A stretch of 64,000 bases of DNA. Origin: Curtobacterium flaccumfaciens UCD-AKU. GTDB lineage: Bacteria; Actinomycetota; Actinomycetes; Actinomycetales; Microbacteriaceae. The stretch spans positions 45,596 through 109,595 of the forward strand of contig NZ_KB714620.1 in assembly GCF_000349565.1 (NCBI RefSeq), given 5' to 3'. Of this stretch, positions 37,745-45,020 are shown one piece after another. Within the stretch, counting starts at the first letter, position 1. Every line of letters starts with the position of its first letter. The translations under genes and the position numbers were made by a program. Below the pieces are notes generated by a model, which had not been told where the DNA came from, ran no database searches, and saw nothing but the letters and a program-made list of their open reading frames with translations.

Positions 37745-37999
37745 CTATTCGGGGGATCTGGCCGCATCGCGCCAGACCCACGCGCAATCTGCGGCTTGCC
37801 CGAATCCCCACTCGACGAGCACCGCCCTCTCGGTGTGTGCGATGGCACGTGCTTCCACTTCGAGGATGCGGTCTGGAAACTGCACCCACGCGAGAACAGG
37901 GTCGGGCGGTGAGACGTCGTAATCAGGGCCTCCGCGCGCGATCTCGGGAAGCGTGTACGCCGGTTCGAGTGACCACCTATCGCGTCGTCTACGGGCCAT
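37745..37999 (-). CDS. Small hypothetical protein
   Basis: The 84-residue protein (SLEPAYTLPEIARGGPDYDV in the middle; VLVEWGFGQAADCAWVWRDA near the end) overlaps the upstream gene by ATGA, so the two form an operon. LVEWG and the Trp-rich end recall small beta-barrel proteins encoded near phage tail genes, but this is not a recognised family. Confidence 0.55.
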   Translation of the reverse strand: MARRRRDRWSLEPAYTLPEIARGGPDYDVSPPDPVLAWVQFPDRILEVEARAIAHTERAVLVEWGFGQAADCAWVWRDAARSPE

Positions 38000-38286
38000 C
38001 AGCGCGTCCGCGGGCCGAGCGCACGCCTTGTCACCCTGTCGCGCGACACCAGCACCTGCTGCAGCCGGCCTTGCCGCGCGGTCTGCACGAGCACCGCGCT
38101 ATCTGACTCCGCAGCAGCGAAGCACTTGAGGTGCAGCATCCCTACGTTCACGAACTCGATGTCAGCCCGGACGGGAGCGACCGGATCCAGTGTCCGCAGC
38201 TGACCAGCGGTCCCTGCGTCGAGCGTGACGGGCTGGTGCAGCGTGACGTCGGGATGCTCCGGGGGAGCCCACTTGTGCTCGGGCAT
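37999..38286 (-). CDS. Hypothetical protein
   Basis: The 95-residue product starts MPEHKWAPPEHPDVTLHQPV and ends VLVSRDRVTRRALGPRTR; its middle (ADIEFVNVGMLHLKCFAAAE) looks beta-rich. ATG at 38286 is preferred to the longer frame because upstream codons look non-coding. It is translationally coupled to the following gene. Confidence 0.5.
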   Translation of the reverse strand: MPEHKWAPPEHPDVTLHQPVTLDAGTAGQLRTLDPVAPVRADIEFVNVGMLHLKCFAAAESDSAVLVQTARQGRLQQVLVSRDRVTRRALGPRTR

Positions 38287-38465
38287 GGTGTCAATCCTGC
38301 GGGCGTCCACCGACAGGCACGTTTGGATGGGGCTTCGGCGGCCGTGCATCTGTCAGGGGAACGTGTTAACGTGTGATCAAGCACAAGCCCGAGCGCTTGA
38401 TGCCTGCCAGGGAAAGCCCGCGGTGCTGCCACCGCACTCCTTAAGTGGATCGGCCCCTGGAGGCT
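38287..38465. other. Structured intergenic region with tandem AACGTGT motif
   Basis: AACGTGTT/AACGTGTG is directly repeated at 38360-38375. Next come an ATCAAGC/GCTTGAT hairpin (38376-38401), and a larger fold in which GCCT-G-CCAGGG (38402-38412) pairs with CCCTGG-AGGC (38455-38464) around a GCGGTG/CACCGC hairpin. It may hold the promoter of the 38,286 gene, the DUF3800 terminator, or a small RNA. Confidence 0.4.
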
Positions 38466-39239
38466 TCAAGAGTTCGGGCGTTTTGCGTTGCAGTGTGAGC
38501 AAGGCCACCACGGGAGAGACGTGGCGATGTCGTTCCGAGGCATCGACATGAACCCAAGCGGCGCGGGACATCCGCCAGGCCCAAGTCTCACCTGGTGCCA
38601 CACCCGCAGGATGTACCCAGGTTCGACGTTACCGAACTCATCAGGCCATACTGCCGATCGCAAGAACCCTCCGTAAAGATCGGCGGCCTGACTCTCGAGG
38701 TATCGGTCGGCAGATACCCAGCGCAGGCCACGCTCCATACCAAAGGGAACCTTCGGCTCGAACTGCAGCTGGTACCGGAAGTACGCATCAGTGGTTGTGT
38801 GGTCGTGCCCACGGACGTGGCCGAACCGTGTCTGGATGCCTTCCGTGACGCCCTTCCAGTTCCGCGCGGCCCACAGAATGTTCTTGTACATCTTAAGGGC
38901 TACGTAGTTGTAGAACAGCTCTCGATGTTGCGTGTACTCGCCTTCGACCTGGTCCTTTTGGCAGTAGACGTAGATCAGCTTGACATCGCGAATCGCTCCG
39001 AGAACCTGGGCGGCGTGGGTGCGACGAGAGTGCGTCTTGAGGTGATCCTTCCAAGACATGACTTTGCCATCGGGTACACCAAACTCGCGTCGCAACTGCT
39101 CGACTGCCGACCGCACCGCGAGTGCCGATTCATCCGTCAGCAAGATGGCCGCCATCCCGAAGACGGGGCTAGAGCCGGGCTTGGACAGGAGGCCTCTGTC
39201 CCCGGTCTCATCGATGTACGCGTGCAGCACGTGACCCAT
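38466..39239 (-). CDS. DUF3800 domain protein
   Basis: The 257-residue protein starts with the DUF3800 signature HAYIDETGDRG, an acidic motif thought to form part of an RNase H-like active site. Further conserved blocks include VFGMAAILLTDES, WKDHLKTHSRRTHAAQVLGAI and LQSQ-like VSADRYLESQAADLYGGFLRS. The family is common on phages and mobile elements and its function is not established. The C-terminal 40 residues, ending CSHCNAKRPNS with CxxC, could be a small zinc site or read-through. The ATG overlaps no other gene. Confidence 0.82.
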   Translation of the reverse strand: MGHVLHAYIDETGDRGLLSKPGSSPVFGMAAILLTDESALAVRSAVEQLRREFGVPDGKVMSWKDHLKTHSRRTHAAQVLGAIRDVKLIYVYCQKDQVEGEYTQHRELFYNYVALKMYKNILWAARNWKGVTEGIQTRFGHVRGHDHTTTDAYFRYQLQFEPKVPFGMERGLRWVSADRYLESQAADLYGGFLRSAVWPDEFGNVEPGYILRVWHQVRLGPGGCPAPLGFMSMPRNDIATSLPWWPCSHCNAKRPNS

Positions 39240-39353
39240 CTTCGCGCATCTCTTGAGTTAACTCGCAGACACCGACCGGACATCGAGGGAAGGCGGCAGG
39301 TGCGGCCCTGCGGGCCGTACGGAGCCAAGCACCTTGCTTCTTATGCTGTGCTC

Positions 39354-40211
39354 ATGAAAGTAGGCGAGCGATGGGCGTACAGGACATCCAAGAACTCCGC
39401 GACATTTCATGAAGCCTTGGTGCTCGCGGTCGGAGACAAGCGTCCGCCGCGGGTTCGCGTCGAGTTCGTCGCGAACGAGTGGCAGGGCGAGCGCCGCTGG
39501 GTTTCGCCTGCTCGGCTCGAGGTGCGGTGGGAGGACCGGCGCGCCTACATCGAACTTGATCAGAAGCGGCGAGCTGTAGCCGCGTTTGATCCGTCGGTGG
39601 AGCAATGGCGGACCGCGGAGCTAGTGCTGTGGAAGTCGGTCCCGTTTGAGCTCGCGGAGTTCAATCGCGACAGTGCCGGATCCATCACTGTCCACGATGT
39701 CCCTGCGCTGGCGCAGTACCTGCGCGTGGACCAACAGGACCTCGAGTCGCCGCCCGCCTATTACGACGGACCCGATCTTCACGCAGCCTGGCCCACAACT
39801 GAGCTGATCGGTTGCACTGCCGCCGCGCTGTACCCGGCGGACATCATCGACTACATCGAAGAGCAGGAGCGGACGGCCCAGGAACATGCCCTGCACGGTG
39901 ACAACTTCACGAGCATCGTTGATGGGCAGGACTACTACATCGCCCCAGACGAGGCTCGTCGGCGCTTCGTTGAGCGAAGGTTGCCCGAGCTTGACCGCCT
40001 CCGTGAATGGATCGGCGTCGACCGCGCTGCTGAGATTGAAGGACAGCGGATGCTGCTCGATCGCCTCGGCCGGGTCACCGTAGTCGCTGAACGAGCTCTT
40101 GAGGACTTGGAGCCGCGGCATAAGACGTTGGTCCTCAAGCTGCGGAAGGAACTCGAAGCTGCGCTGGAGGGGGTGACCGTCCTACCGCCCCGCGGCGATC
40201 GCGAGGTGTAA
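39354..40211 (+). CDS. Hypothetical protein
   Basis: The 285-residue protein begins MKVGERWAYRTSKNSATFHE and has a beta-rich N-terminal third (VRVEFVANEWQGERRWVSPARL, LEVRWEDR) and a helical C-terminal part (PDEARRRFVERRLPELDRLREWI; KTLVLKLRKELEAALEGV). No family is recognised. The open frame continues upstream to 38595, but that part lies antisense to DUF3800 and is a shadow. It is divergent from DUF3800 with about 114 bp between. Confidence 0.65.
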   Translation: MKVGERWAYRTSKNSATFHEALVLAVGDKRPPRVRVEFVANEWQGERRWVSPARLEVRWEDRRAYIELDQKRRAVAAFDPSVEQWRTAELVLWKSVPFELAEFNRDSAGSITVHDVPALAQYLRVDQQDLESPPAYYDGPDLHAAWPTTELIGCTAAALYPADIIDYIEEQERTAQEHALHGDNFTSIVDGQDYYIAPDEARRRFVERRLPELDRLREWIGVDRAAEIEGQRMLLDRLGRVTVVAERALEDLEPRHKTLVLKLRKELEAALEGVTVLPPRGDREV

Positions 40212-40279
40212 GCGTCAAGGACATGCCCGCGCTCCTGGGCATCGACAGCCGAGTGCATTCGGGTTCCTACGGTTGCCCC

Positions 40280-40534
40280 ATGGACGAACAAGCGCTGAAG
40301 GTCACGGAACTCGCTGCATGGCTGCAGATCTCCGAGTGGAAGGCGCGGGAACTGGGGAAGGATCCCATGTTCCCGTCCTTCCGCAACGGCAACCAGCACC
40401 GCTTCTGGCCCTCCGAGGTCAAAGCCTGGACTCAGCAGCCACGGGATCCGTGGAAGCAGTCGCCCCGTTCCCTGGGCCGCAAGCGCAACCGAGACGGTGA
40501 AGGCCCGTCTCAGCTCAGGCAGATGCGTTCCTAG
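40280..40534 (+). CDS. AlpA-like HTH protein next to attR
   Basis: The 84-residue basic protein has a winged-helix pattern (KVTELAAWLQISEWKARELG, then GNQHRFWPSEVKAW), as in AlpA/excisionase proteins. ATG at 40280 gives a compact protein; a longer frame starts at 40223. It lies 119 bp from attR and its stop codon is part of the right arm-type repeat, so it is a strong candidate for the recombination directionality factor. Confidence 0.65.
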   Translation: MDEQALKVTELAAWLQISEWKARELGKDPMFPSFRNGNQHRFWPSEVKAWTQQPRDPWKQSPRSLGRKRNRDGEGPSQLRQMRS

Positions 40535-40551
40535 TCCGCAGCGAGTCCGCA
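40532..40551 (+). repeat. Right arm-type repeat
   Basis: TAGTCCGCAG-N3-GTCCGCA, same orientation as the copy at 23928-23947. A further GCGGACTTCTCCGCA stretch (40563-40577) contains a related half-site on each strand. Confidence 0.65.
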
Positions 40552-40652
40552 AGAGGCGCACAAGCGGACTTCTCCGCACAACGCACCACCACCACCGGAT
40601 CCGCATCAGGCCGGGCTTCACAACCACAGGCACCACCGGGCAACAAGGTCCG

Positions 40653-40692
40653 TCGAGTACTGGAAGTACACGCACCTGACGATCGACGTGGT
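40653..40692 (+). repeat. attR, 40-bp core repeat
   Basis: Identical to attL at 23770-23809. Bases to its right are chromosomal and continue the native DUF779 reading frame. Confidence 0.95.
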
Positions 40693-40819
40693 GGACGGTC
40701 GCGGCGGCGGGTTCTCGGTCGAGGTCCCCGAGGGCAAGCGGTTCCTCACCCGGTCGCGGATGTTCGACGACGCCGAGCTCGCCGATCTCGGCCTGGTCCC
40801 GAGGGTGGCCCGGACGTAG
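40655..40819 (+). pseudogene. Displaced native 3' end of the DUF779 gene
   Basis: The frame reads EYWKYTHLTIDVV, DGRGGGFSVEVPEGKRFLTR and ends ADLGLVPRVART before a TAG. This is the original C-terminus, cut off from its start by the element. It has no start codon or ribosome site and should not be translated as such. Precise excision would rejoin it to codon 90 of the gene at 23,538. Confidence 0.93.
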
Positions 40820-40822
40820 GCT
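40817..40822 (+). promoter_or_regulatory. -10 box of the GAF regulator gene
   Basis: TAGGCT overlaps the stop codon of the displaced DUF779 end and lies 49 bases before the regulator's ATG. GGAGGAC precedes that ATG. The element therefore inserted upstream of this promoter without removing it. Confidence 0.4.
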
Positions 40823-40871
40823 GACCGCACGCGTCGCGACGGAGCGGCGGGTGGGGTCGATCGGAGGACGC

Positions 40872-42095
40872 ATGCGCGCACCCGGTCGGCTCCGCCCGCT
40901 CGTCGCCGAGTCGTGGCAGCGGTCCGCCCGGGTCGACCCGGACGCGGCTCCGGTGCTCGCCCTGGGGGACGACGAACTCGACGCCGCACGGCAGGACGGC
41001 CCCCTCGCGACCCTGCTGCCAGTGGTCCGCCGGCTGCTGCTCGACGACTCCCGCTCGGCCGGGTGCGTCGTCGCCGTCGGGGACGCCGCGGGTCGCCTCG
41101 TCTGGGTCGACGGCGCCCGGTCCACCCGACGTGCCGCCGAGGACATGGGCTTCGTCCCCGGGGCCGACTGGTCGGAGGAGCGCGTCGGCACCAGCGCTCC
41201 CGGCACGGCCCTGCGCCTGGACGGTCCGGTGCAGATCCGGTCCGACGAGCACTACGCGAACGCCGTCAAGCCGTTCTCGTGCACGGCGGTCCCGGTGCAC
41301 GACGCGAGTGGCGCCACCGTCGGGGTGCTCGACCTGACGGGCGACGACCGCGCCGTCGAGCGGCACACGCTGTCGCTGCTCGCCGCCACGGTCGCCGCCG
41401 CCGAGGCCCAGCTCGCCCTGGCCGCGGTCCGACCGCGCGCGCGGACACCCCACGTGCCGGCGGCCGAGCTCACCGTGCTCGGGACCGACACAGCCGTGCT
41501 CCGGATCGCCGACCGGCGCCTCCAGCTCTCCGCCCGGCACTCCGAACTGCTCGTCGTGCTCGCCGCGCACCCCGGCGGTCTCGCGGCAGCCGACCTCGCC
41601 GCCGCCGTCTACGGCGACCCGGGCGCGGTCGTCACCCTGCGCGCCGAGGTGGTGCGGCTCCGCCGGGTCCTCGCGCAGCACGCGCCGGGCGTGACGGTGA
41701 CGTCGCGGCCGTACCGGGTGGTCGGAGTCCGGACCGACGTCGACGGCGTGCTGTCCGCGCTCGGACGCGGGGCGCGCCTCCAGGCCGTCGACCGGTACGC
41801 CGGACCGGTCCTGCCGGGCTCGGCGGCACCCGGCGTCGACGCGCTCCGTGACCTGGTGCGGCTGCGGTTCCGTGAGTCCGTCGTCGCCGACGGCGGCGTC
41901 GACGCCCTGCTCGCGTGGGCACGCACGCCGGACGGCGCGACGGATGCGTTCGTCCTCCGCGCGCTGCTCGCGGTGCTGCCGCGGCGATCGCCGCGACGGG
42001 CCGGTCTCGTGGCGGCGATCGAGGCGCTCGAGGGTTCCGGAGACGCTCGGGACGACCAGGCCGGGAGGCGCGCCCCGCGCGATCGGGATCGCTGA
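40872..42095 (+). CDS. GAF-domain transcriptional regulator (AcoR-like sensor part)
   Basis: The 407-residue protein starts with LRPLVAESWQRSARVDPDAA, characteristic of AcoR-type activators, followed by a GAF domain (about 60-190; VGTSAPGTALRLDGPVQIRSDEHY, FSCTAVPVHDASGATVGVLDLTG). It lacks the sigma-54 AAA domain; instead residues 200-290 form a winged-helix-like DNA-binding domain (ARHSELLVVLAAHPGGLAAADLAAAVYG). In actinobacteria such regulators accompany ExaC/DUF779 aldehyde dehydrogenases, so it probably controls the genes at 21,997-23,930, now 17 kb away. Confidence 0.85.
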   Translation: MRAPGRLRPLVAESWQRSARVDPDAAPVLALGDDELDAARQDGPLATLLPVVRRLLLDDSRSAGCVVAVGDAAGRLVWVDGARSTRRAAEDMGFVPGADWSEERVGTSAPGTALRLDGPVQIRSDEHYANAVKPFSCTAVPVHDASGATVGVLDLTGDDRAVERHTLSLLAATVAAAEAQLALAAVRPRARTPHVPAAELTVLGTDTAVLRIADRRLQLSARHSELLVVLAAHPGGLAAADLAAAVYGDPGAVVTLRAEVVRLRRVLAQHAPGVTVTSRPYRVVGVRTDVDGVLSALGRGARLQAVDRYAGPVLPGSAAPGVDALRDLVRLRFRESVVADGGVDALLAWARTPDGATDAFVLRALLAVLPRRSPRRAGLVAAIEALEGSGDARDDQAGRRAPRDRDR

Positions 42096-42120
42096 CGGCG
42101 CGCGCTCCCCGGCTCGGTGA

Positions 42121-42597
42121 TCAGGAACCGGAGGCCGGCGCAGGGGTCGTGGTCCCGTCGGGAGCTGCCGGGGCGGGTGCCGTGGCCTTCCCCGTCGCGC
42201 CGTCCTCCGGCGGGGTCGGCGCCGAGGGCTTCGCACCCTCCTTCGGCGGGGTCGGCGCCTTCCCGTCGGCGCCCCTCGGCGGGGCGGGGACGGTCGCGTG
42301 CGCACCCGCGTCCGGGAGCGCCGTGCAGCCGGGCGCCGTCGCGGGCCCGCCCTCGGGCGGTGCGGGCACCGTCGCGGTGTCGCCGTCGGCCGGAGCCGGG
42401 GCCGGCGTGGTCGCACCGGTCGGTGCGCCGGTCGGGGTGCCCTGCGCCGGGGAGGTCGTGGCTGCGTTCGCCGTGGCGATGCCGAACCCGCCGAGCACCA
42501 GGACCGCGGCCGCGGCCGCGCCGATGCCGACCCGTCGCAGGAGCGCCCCGCGTCGTCGGGTGGGAGTGGTGGTCGAGTCGTCTCGTTCGTCGTGCAT
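42121..42597 (-). CDS. Ala/Pro-rich exported or membrane-anchored protein
   Basis: The 158-residue protein has a twin-Arg-containing cytosolic start (TPTRRRGALLRRVG), one hydrophobic helix (IGAAAAAVLVLGGFGIATANA) with a possible signal-peptidase site ANA-A, and a low-complexity Pro/Ala/Thr/Gly-rich remainder with APTPPxxGA repeats and one Cys. It is divergent from a response regulator gene that probably controls it. No family is recognised. ATG at 42597 is used. Confidence 0.7.
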   Translation of the reverse strand: MHDERDDSTTTPTRRRGALLRRVGIGAAAAAVLVLGGFGIATANAATTSPAQGTPTGAPTGATTPAPAPADGDTATVPAPPEGGPATAPGCTALPDAGAHATVPAPPRGADGKAPTPPKEGAKPSAPTPPEDGATGKATAPAPAAPDGTTTPAPASGS

Positions 42598-42667
42598 GGT
42601 GGTCACCGTTCGTCTGTCCGAGCGGATCCGGGTGATCCGCCGCTGCAGACGACGCTCGAGTCCGAAT

Positions 42668-42686
42668 CTGAAGCATGCCTGAAGCA
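42668..42686 (+). promoter_or_regulatory. Direct repeat CTGAAGCA, candidate OmpR-type operator
   Basis: CTGAAGCA occurs at 42668-42675 and 42679-42686, an 11-bp spacing, one helical turn, typical of OmpR/PhoB-family binding sites. It lies between the divergent exported-protein gene and the response regulator gene. Confidence 0.55.
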
Positions 42687-42733
42687 CAGGGGTTCTCCAG
42701 CGTCCTCCATGCTCGGTGGCCGTCGGAGCGCCG

Positions 42734-42739
42734 TACGGT
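42734..42739 (+). promoter_or_regulatory. -10 box of the response regulator gene
   Basis: TACGGT is seven bases before GTG 42747, the leaderless arrangement. The two operator-like repeats lie 48-66 bp upstream of it. Confidence 0.4.
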
Positions 42740-42746
42740 GTCCGCC

Positions 42747-43430
42747 GTGCCTGCTCCCGCCCGAATCCTGGTCGTCGACGACGACGACTCCATCCGCACC
42801 GCGGTCGCGACCACACTCCGCGCCGAGGGCTTCCTCGTCGCCGAGGCCGGGGACGGACGGGACCTCGTCGACGACCTGCGACGCAGCGCCCCCGACCTCG
42901 TCCTGCTGGACTGGATGCTGCCCGGACCGAGCGGCATCGTGCTCGCCGGACGGGTGCGTTCCGCCACGGACGCCGCCGTCGTCATGATGACCGCGCGGGA
43001 CGAACTCGACGAGCGGTTGCGCGGTTTCGCCGAGGGGGCCGACGACTACGTGGTGAAGCCGTTCGCGATGGCCGAACTGGTCGCCCGCGTGACCGCGGTG
43101 CTCCGACGGCGTGGCCGGATCCCCTCGGTCGTCGAGGTGGGTGACCTCGTGCTCGACCCGGACGCCGCCACCGCCCGCCGCGCCGGGGTGCTGCTCGACC
43201 TCACCGCGACGGAGTTCCGCCTGCTGCGCTTCCTGGCCGAGAGCCGGGGCCGGACGGTGTCCAAGGGACAGATCACGACCCAGGTGTGGGGGTACGACGA
43301 CGTCGCGGCGAACGTCGTCGAGGTCCACCTCAGCGCCCTCCGGCGGAAGATGGAGGCGCACGGACCACGCCTCGTGCACACCGTCCGGGGCATCGGGTAC
43401 CGGCTCAGCGACGAGCGGACCGCAGCGTGA
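42747..43430 (+). CDS. OmpR/PhoB-family response regulator
   Basis: The 227-residue protein has a receiver domain (ILVVDDDDS; phosphoacceptor Asp55 in LLDWMLPG; switch residues MMTA; VVKPF lysine) and a C-terminal winged helix (LLDLTATEFRLLRFLAESRG; VEVHLSALRRKM; HTVRGIGYRL). GTG at 42747 begins the homology and fits the promoter spacing; GTG at 42738 is an alternative. Its stop overlaps the histidine kinase start. The signal is unknown. Confidence 0.92.
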   Translation: MPAPARILVVDDDDSIRTAVATTLRAEGFLVAEAGDGRDLVDDLRRSAPDLVLLDWMLPGPSGIVLAGRVRSATDAAVVMMTARDELDERLRGFAEGADDYVVKPFAMAELVARVTAVLRRRGRIPSVVEVGDLVLDPDAATARRAGVLLDLTATEFRLLRFLAESRGRTVSKGQITTQVWGYDDVAANVVEVHLSALRRKMEAHGPRLVHTVRGIGYRLSDERTAA

Positions 43431-44917
43431 GGGCTGAGGCCGGGCGCCTGCGGACCACCTCGCTGCGGCTGCGGACCGTCGTCGCCATCGTGGTCCTGCT
43501 CGCCGTCCTGCTCGCCGGGCTGACGATCGCGGTCGAGGGGCTGCTCGGCGTCCGGCTCCGCGCCCAGGCCGAGGACCGCCTGCGCGACCGTGCGTCGGCC
43601 GCTGCGGCGCTCGTCGGCACCGTCGACGCCGAGGACCTGGCCGACCGGCTCTCCGCGCAGGGACTCGCGGTCCGGATCGTCCAGCCGGACGGGGACGCCG
43701 TCGAGGCCGGACCGACACCGGACCAGCTCCGCGCCGGTCCGCCCGACCCCGGTTCCCTCCCCGTGACGGTCCCGCGAGGCAGCGGGGGCGTCGGACGGAC
43801 ACCCACCGATCCGGCCACGCCGGCGCCCGCCGACGACGGCGCCACGATCACGTCGTCGTCGGTTCGCGAGGACGACGGTGTCCTCACCCTGGTGAGCCGG
43901 CTCGACGACGGCACCCGGATCACCCTCACCGCCGGCACCCGTGACGTCCAGGACACGCTCGTGCAGCTCGGCTGGGTGATGGGCGGCGCCTCGGCGGCGT
44001 TCCTCGGCATCGCCGTCCTCGGCGTCGTCCTGGTCGTCCGACGGTCCCTGCGACCGCTCGACCAGATGGCGACGACGGCGCGGTCGATCGCCGGCGGTGA
44101 CCGTGGTCAGCGACTCCGACCCTCGCGCCGCGACACCGAGATCGGTCGCGTGGCCGTCGCCCTGGACGAGATGCTCGACGCGGTCGAGGGCGCCGAGCGT
44201 GACGCCGTCGCCGCAGAGGCCCGCGTCCGGTCGTTCCTCTCCGACGCCGCGCACGAACTGCGGACACCCGTCGCAGGGGTCCGCGCGGCCGCCGACACCC
44301 TGGTGCGGGGTGGCGCCGGTGACGACCGGACCCGCGAGGTGCTCGCCGTGCACGTCGTCCGGCAGGCCGACCGGGCAGCTCGGCTCATCGAGGACATGCT
44401 CACGATGGCCCGGCTCGACCGCGGGATCGAACTCGACCGGCAGGTGGTCGAGCTCGGGGCGTTCCTGGCGGCCGAGGGAGACCGGCTCCGGCTCCGGCTG
44501 CCCACCCTCGAGCTCGACGTCGTCGTGCCCGAGCACCCGGTGGAGGCCGACGTCGACGCCGAGCGGATCGCCCAGGTCCTCGGCAACCTCGTCGACAACG
44601 CGGCACGTGCGGGCGGTGCGACGGGACGGGTCGTCGTCAGCCTCGACGACCGCGGACCCGGCCCCGTGGTACGGGTCGAGGACGACGGGCCGGGGATCCC
44701 CCTGGAACACCGTGAGCGGGTGTTCGACCGGTTGGTCCGGCTCGAGGCCGCACGGGACGCCCGCTCGGGCGGAGCGGGGCTCGGGCTCCCCATCGCACGG
44801 GGCATCGCCGAGGCGCACGGCGGCGGGCTGCGGTACGGCGAGGAAGGCACGCTGGGCGGCGCCGTGTTCGAGTTGTCGCTCCCGGCGGCGACCGGGGTGG
44901 TGCGCGCGTCCTGCTAG
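43427..44917 (+). CDS. Sensor histidine kinase
   Basis: The 496-residue membrane kinase has helix 1 at about residues 17-38, an extracytoplasmic domain with a Pro/Asp-rich loop, helix 2 at about 185-205, HAMP, HisKA (FLSDAAHELRTPVAGVRAAADTL with the phospho-His) and HATPase (NLVDNAARAG, VEDDGPGIP, GGAGLGLPIARGIAEAHGG). GTG overlaps the response regulator stop (GTGA). It phosphorylates the neighbouring regulator. Confidence 0.93.
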   Translation: MRAEAGRLRTTSLRLRTVVAIVVLLAVLLAGLTIAVEGLLGVRLRAQAEDRLRDRASAAAALVGTVDAEDLADRLSAQGLAVRIVQPDGDAVEAGPTPDQLRAGPPDPGSLPVTVPRGSGGVGRTPTDPATPAPADDGATITSSSVREDDGVLTLVSRLDDGTRITLTAGTRDVQDTLVQLGWVMGGASAAFLGIAVLGVVLVVRRSLRPLDQMATTARSIAGGDRGQRLRPSRRDTEIGRVAVALDEMLDAVEGAERDAVAAEARVRSFLSDAAHELRTPVAGVRAAADTLVRGGAGDDRTREVLAVHVVRQADRAARLIEDMLTMARLDRGIELDRQVVELGAFLAAEGDRLRLRLPTLELDVVVPEHPVEADVDAERIAQVLGNLVDNAARAGGATGRVVVSLDDRGPGPVVRVEDDGPGIPLEHRERVFDRLVRLEAARDARSGGAGLGLPIARGIAEAHGGGLRYGEEGTLGGAVFELSLPAATGVVRASC

Positions 44918-44919
44918 CC
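44914..44919 (+). promoter_or_regulatory. -10 box of tRNA-Leu
   Basis: TAGCCT overlaps the kinase stop codon and lies ten bases before the mature tRNA 5' end, so tRNA-Leu is probably transcribed from its own promoter. Confidence 0.5.
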
Positions 44920-44929
44920 TGGAGTCCTC

Positions 44930-45011
44930 GCGAGTGTGGTGGAATCGGCAGACACGGGGCACTCAAAATGCTCTGCCTCACGGCGTGCGGGTTCAAGTCC
45001 CGCCACTCGTA
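44930..45011 (+). tRNA. tRNA-Leu (anticodon CAA)
   Basis: The acceptor stem GCGAGTG pairs with CACTCGT (one G-U). The anticodon stem GGGCA/TGCTC encloses the loop CTCAAAA, giving anticodon CAA for UUG codons. The variable arm is long, as in class II tRNAs, and the T-arm is GCGGGTTCAAGTCCCGC. The discriminator is A. CCA is not encoded (the next bases are CGA), unlike the partial copy downstream, which has CCA. Confidence 0.95.
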
Positions 45012-45020
45012 CGAAATTGC

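Larger units (their letters stand above)
23770..40692. mobile_element. 16.9-kb integrative, phage-satellite-like element
   Basis: It is bounded by an exact 40-bp direct repeat lying inside a DUF779 coding sequence. Next to attL are a tyrosine integrase, repressor and divergent excisionase-like gene; next to attR is an AlpA-like gene. The content is phage-like (RepA-type ATPase, small overlapping ORFs, tape measure protein) with accessory genes (TAC toxin module, lipoprotein, DUF3800). No terminase, portal, capsid, tail tube, lysin, relaxase or FtsK/Tra gene is recognisable. Codon use is visibly less GC3-biased than in flanking genes, especially in the tape measure and 29-31 kb genes, which signals transfer. 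Confidence 0.93.

Noticed and set aside
38595..39353. Upstream extension of the 39,354 gene
   Set aside because: It lies antisense to the DUF3800 gene, which has a clear signature; the ATG at 39354 begins the plausible protein.
23770..40692. Complete prophage
   Set aside because: No terminase, portal, capsid, tail tube, baseplate or lysis gene could be found in any frame; only the tape measure is a virion gene.
23770..40692. Actinomycete integrative conjugative element
   Set aside because: No FtsK/SpoIIIE-like transfer protein, relaxase or type IV secretion gene, and the integration site is not a tRNA.
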